A stretch of 64,000 nt of DNA from contig CM060985.1 of NCBI GenBank assembly GCA_030765065.1, positions 1,736,001 through 1,800,000 on the forward strand, in the 5' to 3' direction. The notes under the pieces were generated by a model. That model worked only from the letters and a program-made list of their open reading frames with translations. It ran no database searches and was not told the DNA's origin. The translations under genes were made by a program, and so were the position numbers. The DNA is from Deroplatys truncata. Lineage: Eukaryota > Arthropoda > Insecta > Mantodea > Mantidae. Shown one piece after another: positions 39,001 through 50,405 of the stretch. How positions within the stretch are numbered: the first letter of the stretch is position 1; each line of letters starts with the position of its first letter.

Positions 39001-42000
39001 GAAATATGTTACCTATGTTCTCTACTCCTTCATATGGTGTAGCTAGAGAAATATGTTACCTATGTTCTCTACCACTTTATATGGTAGCTAGAGAAATATG
39101 TTACCTACGTTCTCTACTCCTTCATATGGTAGCTCGAGAAATACGTTACCTATGTTCTCTACTCCTTCATATGGTGTAGCTAGAGAAATATGTTACCTAT
39201 GTTCTCTACCACTTTATATGGTAGCTAGAGAAATATGTTACCTATGTTCTCTACCCCTTTATATGGTAGGTAGAGAAATGCGTTAGAGAAATGCGGTACC
39301 TATGTTCTCTACCCTTTTATATGGTAGGTAGAGCAATATGTTACCTATGTTCTCTACCCCTTTATATGGTAGGTAGAGAAATGCGTTACCTATGTTCTCT
39401 ACCCCTTTATATGGTAGCTAGAGAAATGCGTTACCTATGTTCTGTACCCCTTTATATGGTACGTAGAGAAATGCGTTACCTATGTTCTCTACCACTTTAT
39501 ATGGTAGGTAGAGCAATATGTTACCTATGTTCTCTACTCCTTTATATGGTAGGTAGAGCAATATGTTACCTATGTTCCCTACTCCTTCATATGGTAGGTA
39601 GAGCAATATGTTACCTATGTTCTCTACTCCTTCATATGATAGCTAGAGAAATATGTTACCTATGTTCTCTACCCCTTCATATGGTAGCTAGAGAAATATG
39701 TTACCTATGTTCTCTACTCCTTCATATGATAGGTAGAGCAATATGTTACCTATGTTCTCTACTCCTTCATATGGTAGCTAGAGAAATATGTTACCTATGT
39801 TCTCTACTCCTTCATATGGTAGCTAGAGAAATATGTTACCTATGTTCTCTACTCCTTCATATGGTAGCTAGAGAAATACGTTACCTATGTTATCTACTCC
39901 TTCATATGGTAGGTAGAGCAATATGTTACCTATGTTCTCTACTCCTTCATATGGTAGCTAGAGAAATATGTTACCTATGTTCTCTACTCCTTCATATGGT
40001 AGCTAGAGAAATACGTTACCTATGTTCTCTACTCCTTCATATGGTAGCTAGAGAAATATGTTACCTATGTTATCTACTCCTTCATATGGTAGGTAGAGCA
40101 ATATGTTACCTATGTTCTCTACTCCTTCATATGGTAGCTAGAGAAATACGTTACCTATGTTCTCTACTCCTTCATATGGTAGCTAGAGAAATATGTTACC
40201 TATGTTCTCTACTCCTTCATATGGTAGCTAGAGAAATATGTTACCTATGTTCTCTACTCCTTCACATGGTGTAGCTAGAGAAATATGTTACCTATGTTCT
40301 CTACTCCTTCGCATGGTGTAGCTGGAGAAATATGTTACCTATGTTCTCTACTCCTTCACATGGTAGGTAGAGAAATATGTTACCTCTGTTCTCTACCCCT
40401 TCAAATGGTAGGTAGAGAAATACGTTAGCTATGGGATCTACCCCTTCACATGATACGTAGAGAAATACGTTAGCTATAATCTCTACCCATTCACATGGTA
40501 GGTAGAGAAATATGTTACCTATGTTCTCTACCCCTTCACATGGTAGGTAGAGAAATACGTTAGCTATGTTGTCTACCCCTTCACATGGTACGTAGAGAAA
40601 TACGTTAGCTATGTTGTCTACTCCTTCATATGGTGTAGCTAGAGAAATATGTTACCTATGTTCGCTACCCCTTTATATGGTGTAGCTAGAGAAATATGTT
40701 ACATATGTTCTCTACTCCTTCATATGGTGTAGCTAGAGAAATATCTTACCTATGTTCTCTACCCCTTTATATGGTAGCTAGAGAAATATGTTACCTATGT
40801 TCGCTACTCCTTCATATGGTGTAGCTAGAGAAATATGTTACCTATGTTCTCTACCCCTTTATATGGTAGCTAGAGAAATATGTTACCTATGTTCTCTACT
40901 CCTTCATATGGTAGATAGAGAAATATGTTACCTATGTTCTCTACCCCTTCATATGGTAGATAGAGAAATATGTTACCTATGTTCTCTACTCCTTCATATG
41001 GTAGGTAGAGAAATATGTTACCTATGTTCTCAACTCCTTCATATGGTAGGTAGAGAAATATGTTACCTAAGTTCACTACCCCTTCACATGGTAGGTAGAG
41101 AAATATGTTACCTATGTTCTCAACTCCTTCATATGGTAGGTAGAGAAATATGTTACCTATGTTCTCAACTCCTTCACATGGTAGATAGAGAAATATGTTA
41201 CCTATGTTCGCTACCCCTTCACATGGTAGGTAGAGAAATATGTTACCTATGTTCTCTACTCCTTCATATGGTAGCTAGAGAAATATGTTACCTATGTTCT
41301 CTACTCCTTCATTATGTAGGTAGAGAAATATGTTACCTATGTTCTCTACTCCTTCATATGGTAGGTAGAGAAATATGTTACCTATCTTCTCTACCCCTTC
41401 ACATGGTAGGAAGAGAAATACGTTACCTATGTTCTCTACTCCTTCATATGGTACGTAGAGAAATATGTTACCTATGTTCTCTACTCCTTCATATGGTAGC
41501 TAGAGAATTATGTTACCTATGTTCTCTACCCCTTCATATGGTGTAGCTAGAGAAATATGTTACCCATGTTCTCTACCCCTTCATATGGTAGCTAGAGAAA
41601 TATGTTACCTATGTCCTCTACTCCTTCATATGGTAGCTAGAGAAATTTGTTACCTATGTTCTCTACTCCTTCATATGGTAGCTAGAGAAATATGGTACCT
41701 ATGTTCTCTACTCCTTCATATGGTGTAGCTAGAGAAATATGTTACCTATGTTCTCTACTGCTTCATATGGTGTAGCTAGAGAAATATGTTACCTATGTTC
41801 TCTACCCCTTCATATGGTGTAGCTAGAGAAATATGTTACCTATGTTCTCTACTCCTTCATATGGTGTAACTAGAGAAATATGTTACCTATGTCCTCTACT
41901 CCTTCATATGGTAGCTAGAGAAATATGTTACCTATGTTCTCTACCCCTTTATATGGTAGGTAGAGAAATATGTTACCTATGTTCTCTACCCCTTCACATG

Positions 42001-42691
42001 GTAGCTAGAGAAATATGTTACCTATGTTCTCTACCCCTTCATATGGTAGCTACAGGAATATGTTACCTATGTTCTATACCCCTTCACATGGTAGGTAGAG
42101 AAATACGTTACCTATGTTCTCTACTCCTTCATATGGTAGGTAGAGAAATATGTTACCTATGTTCTCTACTCCTTCATATGGTGTAGCTAGAGAAATATGT
42201 TACCTATGTTCTCTACTCCTTTATATGGTAGTTAGAGAAATATGTTACCTATGTTCTCTACCCCTTTATATGGTGTGGCTAGAGAAATATGTTACCTATG
42301 TTCTCTACTCCTTCATATGGTGTAGCTAGAGAAATATGTTACCTATGTTCTCTACTCCTTCATATGGTGTAGCTAGAGAAATATGTAACCTATGTTCTCT
42401 ACTCCTTCATATGGTGTAGCTTGAGAAATATGTTACCTATGTTCTCTACCCCTTCATATGGTGTAGCTAGAGAAATATGTTACCTATGTTCTCTACTCCT
42501 TCATATGGTGTAGCTAGAGAAATATGTTACCTATGTTCTCTATCCTTTTATATGGTAGCTAGAGAAATATGTTACCTATGTCCTCTACTCCTTCATATGG
42601 TAGCTAGAGAAATATGTTACCTATGTTCTCTACCCCTTTATATGGTAGGTAGAGAAATATGTTACCTATGTTCTCTACCCCTTCACATGGT

Positions 42692-44597
42692 AGCTAGAGA
42701 AATATGTTACCTATGTTCTCTACCTCTTCATATGGTAGCTACAGAAATATTTTACCTATGTTCTCTACCCCTTCACATGGTAGCTAGAGAAATATGTTAC
42801 CTATGTTCTCTACCCCTTCTCATGGTAGCTAGAGAAATATGTTACCTATGTTCTCTACCCCTTCATATGGTAGCTACAGAAATATGTTACCTATGTTCTC
42901 TACCCCCTCACATGGTAACTAGAGAAATATGTTACCTATGTTCTCTACCCCTTCACATGGTAGCTAGAGAAATATGTTACCCATATTCTCTAACCCTTCA
43001 TATGGTAGGTAGAGAAATATGGTACCTATGTTCTCTACCCCTTTATATGGTAGGTAGAAACATGGTACCTATGTTCTCTACCCCTTTATATGGTAGGTAG
43101 AGAAATATGGTACCTATATTCTCTACCCCTTTATATGGTAGGTAGAGAAATATAGTACCTATGTTCTCTACCACTTTATATGGTAGGTAGAGAAATATGG
43201 TACCTATGTTATCTGCCCCTTTATATGGTAGGTAGAGAAATGCGTTACCTATGTTCTCTACCCCTTTATATGGTAGGTAGAACAATATGGTACCTATGTT
43301 CTCTACTCCTTCATATGGTAGGTAGAGAAATATGTTACCTATGTTCTCTACCCCTTCACATGGTAGGTAGAGAAATACGTTACCTATGTTCTCTACTCCT
43401 TCATATGGTACGTAGAGAAATATGTTACCTATGTTCTCTACTCCTTCATATGGTGGCTAGAGAAATATGTTACCTATGTTCTCTACCCCTTCATATGGTG
43501 TAGCTAGAGAAATATGTTACCTATGTTCTCTACCCCTTCATATGGTAGCTAGAGAAATATGTTACCTATGTTCTCTACCCCTTCATATGGTAGCTAGAGA
43601 AATATGTTACCTATGTTCTCTACTCCTTCATATGGTAGCTAGAGAAATATGTTACCTATGTTCTCTACCTCTTCATATGGTGTAGCTAGAGAAATATGTT
43701 ACCTATGTTCGCTACTCCTTCATATGGTGTAGCTAGAGAAATATGTTACCTATGTTCTCTACCCCTTCATATGGTGTAGCTAGAGAAATATGTTACCTAT
43801 GTTCTCTACTCCTTCATATGGTGTAGCTAGACAAATACGTTACCTATGTACTCTACCCCTTTATATGGTAGCTAGAGAAATATGTTACCTATGTCCTCTA
43901 CTCCTTCATATGGTAGCTAGAGAATTATGTTACCTATGTTCTCTACCCCTTTATTTGGTAGGTAGAGAAATATGTTACCTATGTTCTCTACCCCTTCACA
44001 TGTTAGCTAGAGAAATATGTTACCTATGTTCTCTACCCCTTCATATGGTAGCTACAGAAATATGTTACCTATGTTATCTACCCCTTTATAGTGTAGCTAG
44101 AGAAATATGTTACCTATGTTCTCTACAACTTCACATGGTAGCTAGAGAAATATGTTACCTATGTTCTTTACCCCTTCATATGGTAGCTACAGAAATATGT
44201 TACCTATGTTCTCTACCCCTTCACATGGTAGCAAGAGAAATAAGTTACCTATGTTCTCTACCCCTTCACATGCTAGCTAGAGAAATATGTTACCTATGTT
44301 CTCCACCCCTTCATATGGTAGCTAGAGAAATATGTTACCTATGTTCTCTACTCCTTCACTTGGTAGCTAGAGAAATATGTTACCTATGTTCTCTACCCCT
44401 TCACATGGAAGGTAGAGAAATATGTTACCTATGTTCTCTACTCCTTCATATGGTAGCTAGAGAAATATGTTACCTATGTTCTCTACTCCTTCATATGGTG
44501 TAGCTAGAGAAATATGTTACCTATGTTCTCTACTCCTTTATATGGTAGTTAGAGAAATATGTTACCTATGTTCTCTACCCCTTTATATGGTAGCTAG
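42692..44597. repeat. Segmental duplication inside the 45-bp array, copy 1
   Basis: Recurs at 45640-47544 with offset 2948 bp (2947 after a one-base loss near 47444). Rare variants such as AGCTACAGAAATATTTTACC, GGTAGAAACATGGTACC and CTTTATAGTGTAGC occur at matching places, so this is a copied block and not simply shared monomers. Confidence 0.88.
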
Positions 44598-45639
44598 AGA
44601 AATACGTTACCTATGTTCTCTACTCCTTCATATGGTAGCTAGAGAAATATGTTACCTATGTTCTCTACTCCTTCATATGGTGTAGCTAGAGAAATATGTT
44701 ACCTATGTTCTCTACCACTTTATATGGTAGCTAGAGAAATATGTTACCTACATTCTCTACTCCTTCATATGGTAGCTAGAGAAATATGTTACCTATGTTC
44801 TCTACTCCTTCATATGGTGTAGCTAGAGAAATATGTTACCTATGTTCTCTACTCCTTTATATGGTAGTTAGAGAAATATGTTACCTATGTTCTCTACCCC
44901 TTTATATGGTAGCTAGAGAAATATGTTACCTATGTTCTCAACTCCTTCATATGGTAGCTAGAGAAATATGTTACCTATGTTCTCTACACCTTCATATGGT
45001 GTAGCTAGAGAAATATGTTACCTATGTTCTCTACTCCTTCATATGGTAGCTAGAGAAATATGTTAACTATGTTCTCTACCCCTTTATACGGTAGGTAGTG
45101 AAATGCGTTAGAGAAATGCGGTACCTATGTTCTCTACCCCTTTATATGGTAGCTAGAGAAATATGTTACCTATGTTCTCTACCCCTTTATACGGTAGGTA
45201 GGGAAATGCGTTAGAGAAATGAGGAACGCATGTTCTCTACCCCTTTATATGGTAGGTAGAGAAATGCGTTAGAGAAATGCGGTACCTTTGTTCTCTACCC
45301 CTTTATATGGTAGCTAGAGAAAAATGTTACCTATGTTCTCTACCCCTTTATATGGTAGGTAGAGAAATGCGTTAGAGAAATGCGGTACCTATGTTCTCTA
45401 CCCTTTTATATGGTAGGTAGAGCAATATGTTACCTATGTTCTCTACCTCTTTATATAGTAGGTAGAGAAATGCGTTACCTATGTTCTCTACCCCTTTATA
45501 TGGTAGCTAGAGAAATGCGTTAGCTATGTTCTGTACCCCTTTATATGGTAGGTAGAGAAATGCGTTACCTATGTTCTCTACCACTTTATATGGTAGGTAG
45601 AGCAATATGTTACCTATGTTCTCCACTCCTTCATATGGT

Positions 45640-47544
45640 AGCTAGAGAAATATGTTACCTATGTTCTCTACCTCTTCATATGGTAGCTACAGAAATATTT
45701 TACCTATGTTCTCTACCCCTTCACATGGTAGCTAGAGAAATATGTTACCTATGTTCTCTACCCCTTCTCATGGTAGCTAGAGAAATATGTTACCTATGTT
45801 CTCTACCCCTTCATATGGTAGCTACAGAAATATGTTACCTATGTTCTCTACCCCTTCACATGGTAACTAGAGAAATATGTTACCTATGTTCTCTACCCCT
45901 TCACATGGTAGCTAGAGAAATATGTTACCCATATTCTCTAACCCTTCATATGGTAGGTAGAGAAATATGGTACCTATGTTCTCTACCCCTTTATATGGTA
46001 GGTAGAAACATGGTACCTATGTTCTCTACCCCTTTATATGGTAGGTAGAGAAATATGGTACCTATATTCTCTACCCCTTTATATCGTAGGTAGAGAAATA
46101 TAGTACCTATGTTCTCTACCACTTTATATGGTAGGTAGAGAAATATGGTACCTATGTTATCTGCCCCTTTATATGGTAGGTAGAGAAATGCGTTACCTAT
46201 GTTCTCTACCCCTTTATATGGTAGGTAGAACAATATGGTACCTATGTTCTCTACTCCTTCATATGGTAGGTAGAGAAATATGTTACCTATGTTCTCTACC
46301 CCTTCACATGGTAGGTAGAGAAATACGTTACCTATGTTCTCTACTCCTTCATATGGTACGTAGAGAAATATGTTACCTATGTTCTCTACTCCTTCATATG
46401 GTGGCTAGAGAAATATGTTACCTATGTTCTCTACCCCTTCATATGGTGTAGCTAGAGAAATATGTTACCTATGTTCTCTACCCCTTCATATGGTAGCTAG
46501 AGAAATATGTTACCTATGTTCTCTACCCCTTCATATGGTAGCTAGAGAAATATGTTACCTATGTTCTCTACTCCTTCATATGGTAGCTAGAGAAATATGT
46601 TACCTATGTTCTCTACCTCTTCATATGGTGTAGCTAGAGAAATATGTTACCTATGTTCGCTACTCCTTCATATGGTGTAGCTAGAGAAATATGTTACCTA
46701 TGTTCTCTACCCCTTCATATGGTGTAGCTAGAGAAATATGTTACCTATGTTCTCTACTCCTTCATATGGTGTAGCTAGACAAATACGTTACCTATGTACT
46801 CTACCCCTTTATATGGTAGCTAGAGAAATATGTTACCTATGTCCTCTACTCCTTCATATGGTAGCTAGAGAATTATGTTACCTATGTTCTCTACCCCTTT
46901 ATATGGTAGGTAGAGAAATATGTTACCTATGTTCTCTACCCCTTCACATGTTAGCTAGAGAAATACGTTACCTATGTTCTCTACCCCTTCATATGGTAGC
47001 TACAGAAATATGTTACCTATGTTATCTACCCCTTTATAGTGTAGCTAGAGAAATATGTTACCTATGTTCTCTACAACTTCACATGGTAGCTAGAGAAATA
47101 TGTTACCTATGTTCTTTACCCCTTCATATGGTAGCTACAGAAATATGTTACCTATGTTCTCTACCCCTTCACATGGTAGCAAGAGAAATAAGTTACCTAT
47201 GTTCTCTACCCCTTCACATGCTAGCTAGAGAAATATGTTACCTATGTTCTCCACCCCTTCATATGGTAGCTAAAGAAATATGTTACCTATGTTCTCTACT
47301 CCTTCACTTGGTAGCTAGAGAAATATGTTACCTATGTTCTCTACCCCTTCACATGGAAGGTAGAGAAATATGTTACCTATGTTCTCTACTCCTTCATATG
47401 GTAGCTAGAGAAATATGTTACCTATGTTCTCTACTCCTTCATATGTGTAGCTAGAGAAATATGTTACCTATGTTCTCTACTCCTTTATATGGTAGTTAGA
47501 GAAATATGTTACCTATGTTCTCTACCCCTTTATATGGTAGCTAG
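45640..47544. repeat. Segmental duplication inside the 45-bp array, copy 2
   Basis: Near-identical to 42692-44597; only a handful of substitutions were noticed. Its right end is cut by the assembly gap, so the duplicated unit may be longer. Confidence 0.88.
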
Positions 47545-48544
47545 NNNNNNNNNNNNNNNNNNNNNNNNNNNNNNNNNNNNNNNNNNNNNNNNNNNNNNNN
47601 NNNNNNNNNNNNNNNNNNNNNNNNNNNNNNNNNNNNNNNNNNNNNNNNNNNNNNNNNNNNNNNNNNNNNNNNNNNNNNNNNNNNNNNNNNNNNNNNNNNN
47701 NNNNNNNNNNNNNNNNNNNNNNNNNNNNNNNNNNNNNNNNNNNNNNNNNNNNNNNNNNNNNNNNNNNNNNNNNNNNNNNNNNNNNNNNNNNNNNNNNNNN
47801 NNNNNNNNNNNNNNNNNNNNNNNNNNNNNNNNNNNNNNNNNNNNNNNNNNNNNNNNNNNNNNNNNNNNNNNNNNNNNNNNNNNNNNNNNNNNNNNNNNNN
47901 NNNNNNNNNNNNNNNNNNNNNNNNNNNNNNNNNNNNNNNNNNNNNNNNNNNNNNNNNNNNNNNNNNNNNNNNNNNNNNNNNNNNNNNNNNNNNNNNNNNN
48001 NNNNNNNNNNNNNNNNNNNNNNNNNNNNNNNNNNNNNNNNNNNNNNNNNNNNNNNNNNNNNNNNNNNNNNNNNNNNNNNNNNNNNNNNNNNNNNNNNNNN
48101 NNNNNNNNNNNNNNNNNNNNNNNNNNNNNNNNNNNNNNNNNNNNNNNNNNNNNNNNNNNNNNNNNNNNNNNNNNNNNNNNNNNNNNNNNNNNNNNNNNNN
48201 NNNNNNNNNNNNNNNNNNNNNNNNNNNNNNNNNNNNNNNNNNNNNNNNNNNNNNNNNNNNNNNNNNNNNNNNNNNNNNNNNNNNNNNNNNNNNNNNNNNN
48301 NNNNNNNNNNNNNNNNNNNNNNNNNNNNNNNNNNNNNNNNNNNNNNNNNNNNNNNNNNNNNNNNNNNNNNNNNNNNNNNNNNNNNNNNNNNNNNNNNNNN
48401 NNNNNNNNNNNNNNNNNNNNNNNNNNNNNNNNNNNNNNNNNNNNNNNNNNNNNNNNNNNNNNNNNNNNNNNNNNNNNNNNNNNNNNNNNNNNNNNNNNNN
48501 NNNNNNNNNNNNNNNNNNNNNNNNNNNNNNNNNNNNNNNNNNNN
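47545..48544. other. Assembly gap of exactly 1000 N
   Basis: A run of 1000 N, evidently a placeholder of unknown true size. On its left is 45-bp satellite and on its right the left arm of a palindrome, so both the satellite edge and the left end of the polymerase unit are hidden here. Open frames through the N run are meaningless. Confidence 0.98.
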
Positions 48545-50332
48545 CTCAAGACTAATTAGCACAATGAAGTCCAATGCCCTAGATCACCATATTTATAGAG
48601 GGAGCACGAACCTTTTAGATCAATCATAAACTCGCTCCATAACCACCTGTATATGATCGCTCAACGTGTACTAACCCCCCAGCCATATAACCTCAAGTCT
48701 AGAGACAGGATGTTTATGACGTCACACCCAGAGACAGGATGTCTGGCAGCATCAAACACGTTTAAACTCGTCTCATAACTACCTGCTTATGCTGTCACAC
48801 CAGCAAGAGAAGTATTCCCACACGCTCATTCAGACATATATTTCAAATTCAAGCCCACTACCACCATCACCACCTATTGTACCAAGGTTAATTCAAGCTG
48901 TATTATCACAATACTTAAAAGTAAAAGCTTAAAAGGAAACCTAGAAGATTTTCCCCCTTATTTACTTAATTATTTCATGTTTTTATTCCCTTTTCAATTC
49001 TTCCTTTCCATCTTCTCACAGAAAGACCATTACATTTCACTACAATCATGAGAAAAGCAATTTTTCCAGAGTTACACAGATTCTAAGCTTCTAAATCGAA
49101 CCTGGTAATACTTTTAATAAATGTATTTTAGCTCCCCAATATCAGCAGCTACCATTTAATCTTTACTCGAACCTGATATGATCCATAAGCTTGAAGATAT
49201 ATGAAATCACCCTTCGGGATTCGATCTGAGTACTTTAAAGTAATATTTGTCACGATAACGATATTTAAGGACTAGATACTCTGTTTGCGTTTACCTTGAC
49301 ATGTTTATCTAAATTAAATTACGAGTTATTAAATTTTTGCAAGTAAATTTCATTGAATCGGTATTCGAACCCGGAACACCAGGAACAAAATAATTTATAA
49401 TATTAGTCTGACATGTTAAACAAAGCTGTATGTAGTTACATCATTGATCTAAGTGATATATTCTAGTGTACAGAGGAAAATTAAGAAAGTCATTAAAAGA
49501 TGGGGAATCGAACCAAGCACAACTGATTGGCAATTATATACAGCATTAATTACCCATCATAGAAGCTATCAATCATGCTTTAGTCCACTCCTCTACCTCA
49601 CTTAGTTCCTGAGATAATGAAAATTTTAAAATTAGGATCGAACCCAGGACGTCATGTATCTAATTACACATCCACAAGATACCACCTAATAACATAAACG
49701 CAATAAAGTTTATTTGGCGTCTTTATCTTAATTGGTTTAGGAGTTATTAAATTTATAAGTAAATTCCATCGAATCAGTATTCGAACCCAGAACACCAAGA
49801 ACAAAATAATTTATAATATGAGTTTGGTATGCTTAAAGGCGCTGTATGTAGTTACAGCATCAATCTAACTGATATTTTCTAGAGTATAGAGTAAAATTAA
49901 GGAAGTCATTAAAAAATCGGGATTCGAACTAGAGACAACCGATTAAAAATTATATACAGTGTTAATTACACATTATAACAGCTATCAAACATGCTTTGGT
50001 CCATTCCTCTAGCTTTCTTAGTTTCCGAGATAATAAAGTTTTTAAAATTAAGGATCGAACCCAGGACACCAGGTACCAAAATATACATCCACAAGAAAGT
50101 ACATAATGACATTAATGTAATAAAGTTTACTTGGCGTCTTTATCTTAATTAGTCTCCGAGTTATTAGAAGATGAATTTGTATTCACTCCTAGGATTCGAG
50201 CCCAGGCATCCCGGTCAACTTGGAACAATACCCTAATGACGCGGCGCATTCCAAAGAATTGATTAGTTTTTATCCCAATGTTGTATCTCTTTTCATTCAG
50301 GAGATATAAGCGATTAAACAGTAGAAATAAAA
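48545..50332 (-). repeat. Left arm of a near-perfect palindrome
   Basis: This 1788-bp arm is the reverse complement of 50406-52193 (positions sum to 100738). In my reading the two arms differ only at 49650/51088 and 50130/50608, both transitions, with no indels. The arm begins at the first base after the N gap, so the real arm may be longer. It carries the mirror image of everything in the right arm, including the TATA motif and the TCGA-core motif ladder. Confidence 0.95.
48561..48597 (-). promoter_or_regulatory. Mirrored copy of the candidate promoter, facing the gap
   Basis: The inverse of the TATAAATA and initiator-like pair upstream of the polymerase, on the minus strand within the left palindrome arm. 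It would drive transcription into the N gap. The gap could therefore hide an inverted second copy of the polymerase region, but nothing in the visible sequence shows this. Confidence 0.4.
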
Positions 50333-50405
50333 ACCCGGTTCTGGCACACAGAGAGATGCCGACATCTGATAAAGTTCTTTGATCTATGCCGGCATGCCCC
50401 GCCCA
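50333..50405. other. 73-bp centre of the palindrome
   Basis: Non-palindromic spacer between the two arms, except for a perfect 10-bp palindrome ATGCCGGCAT at 50386-50395. It is GC-richer than the arms. If the arms are element ends joined head to head, this would be the junction. Confidence 0.9.

Larger units (their letters stand above)
36049..47544. repeat. 45/47-bp satellite array, left block
   Basis: Head-to-tail monomers of the form GTAGCTAGAGAAATATGTTA followed by CCTATGTTCTCTACTCCTTC and ATATG. They exist in a 45-bp form and a 47-bp form with an extra TG (GGTGTAGC). Variants include GGTAGGTAGAG, ACCCCTTTATATG, AAATGCG and AGCAATATG, arranged in local clusters. Larger duplications are superimposed: 42.69-44.60 kb is copied at 45.64-47.54 kb (offset 2948 bp). 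The 45-bp form has no stop in several frames, giving long apparent proteins with 15-residue repeats that end whenever a 47-bp unit occurs. The array is cut by the assembly gap. Confidence 0.97.

Noticed and set aside
36321-47454. Many open frames with 15-residue repeats (MVAREICYLCSLPLH) on the plus strand and LYLPYEGVENIGN on the minus strand
   Set aside because: They result from the 45-bp period; every 47-bp unit breaks them, and they occur on both strands of the same satellite.
47489-48574. Open frames spanning the N run
   Set aside because: Consist almost entirely of undefined bases.
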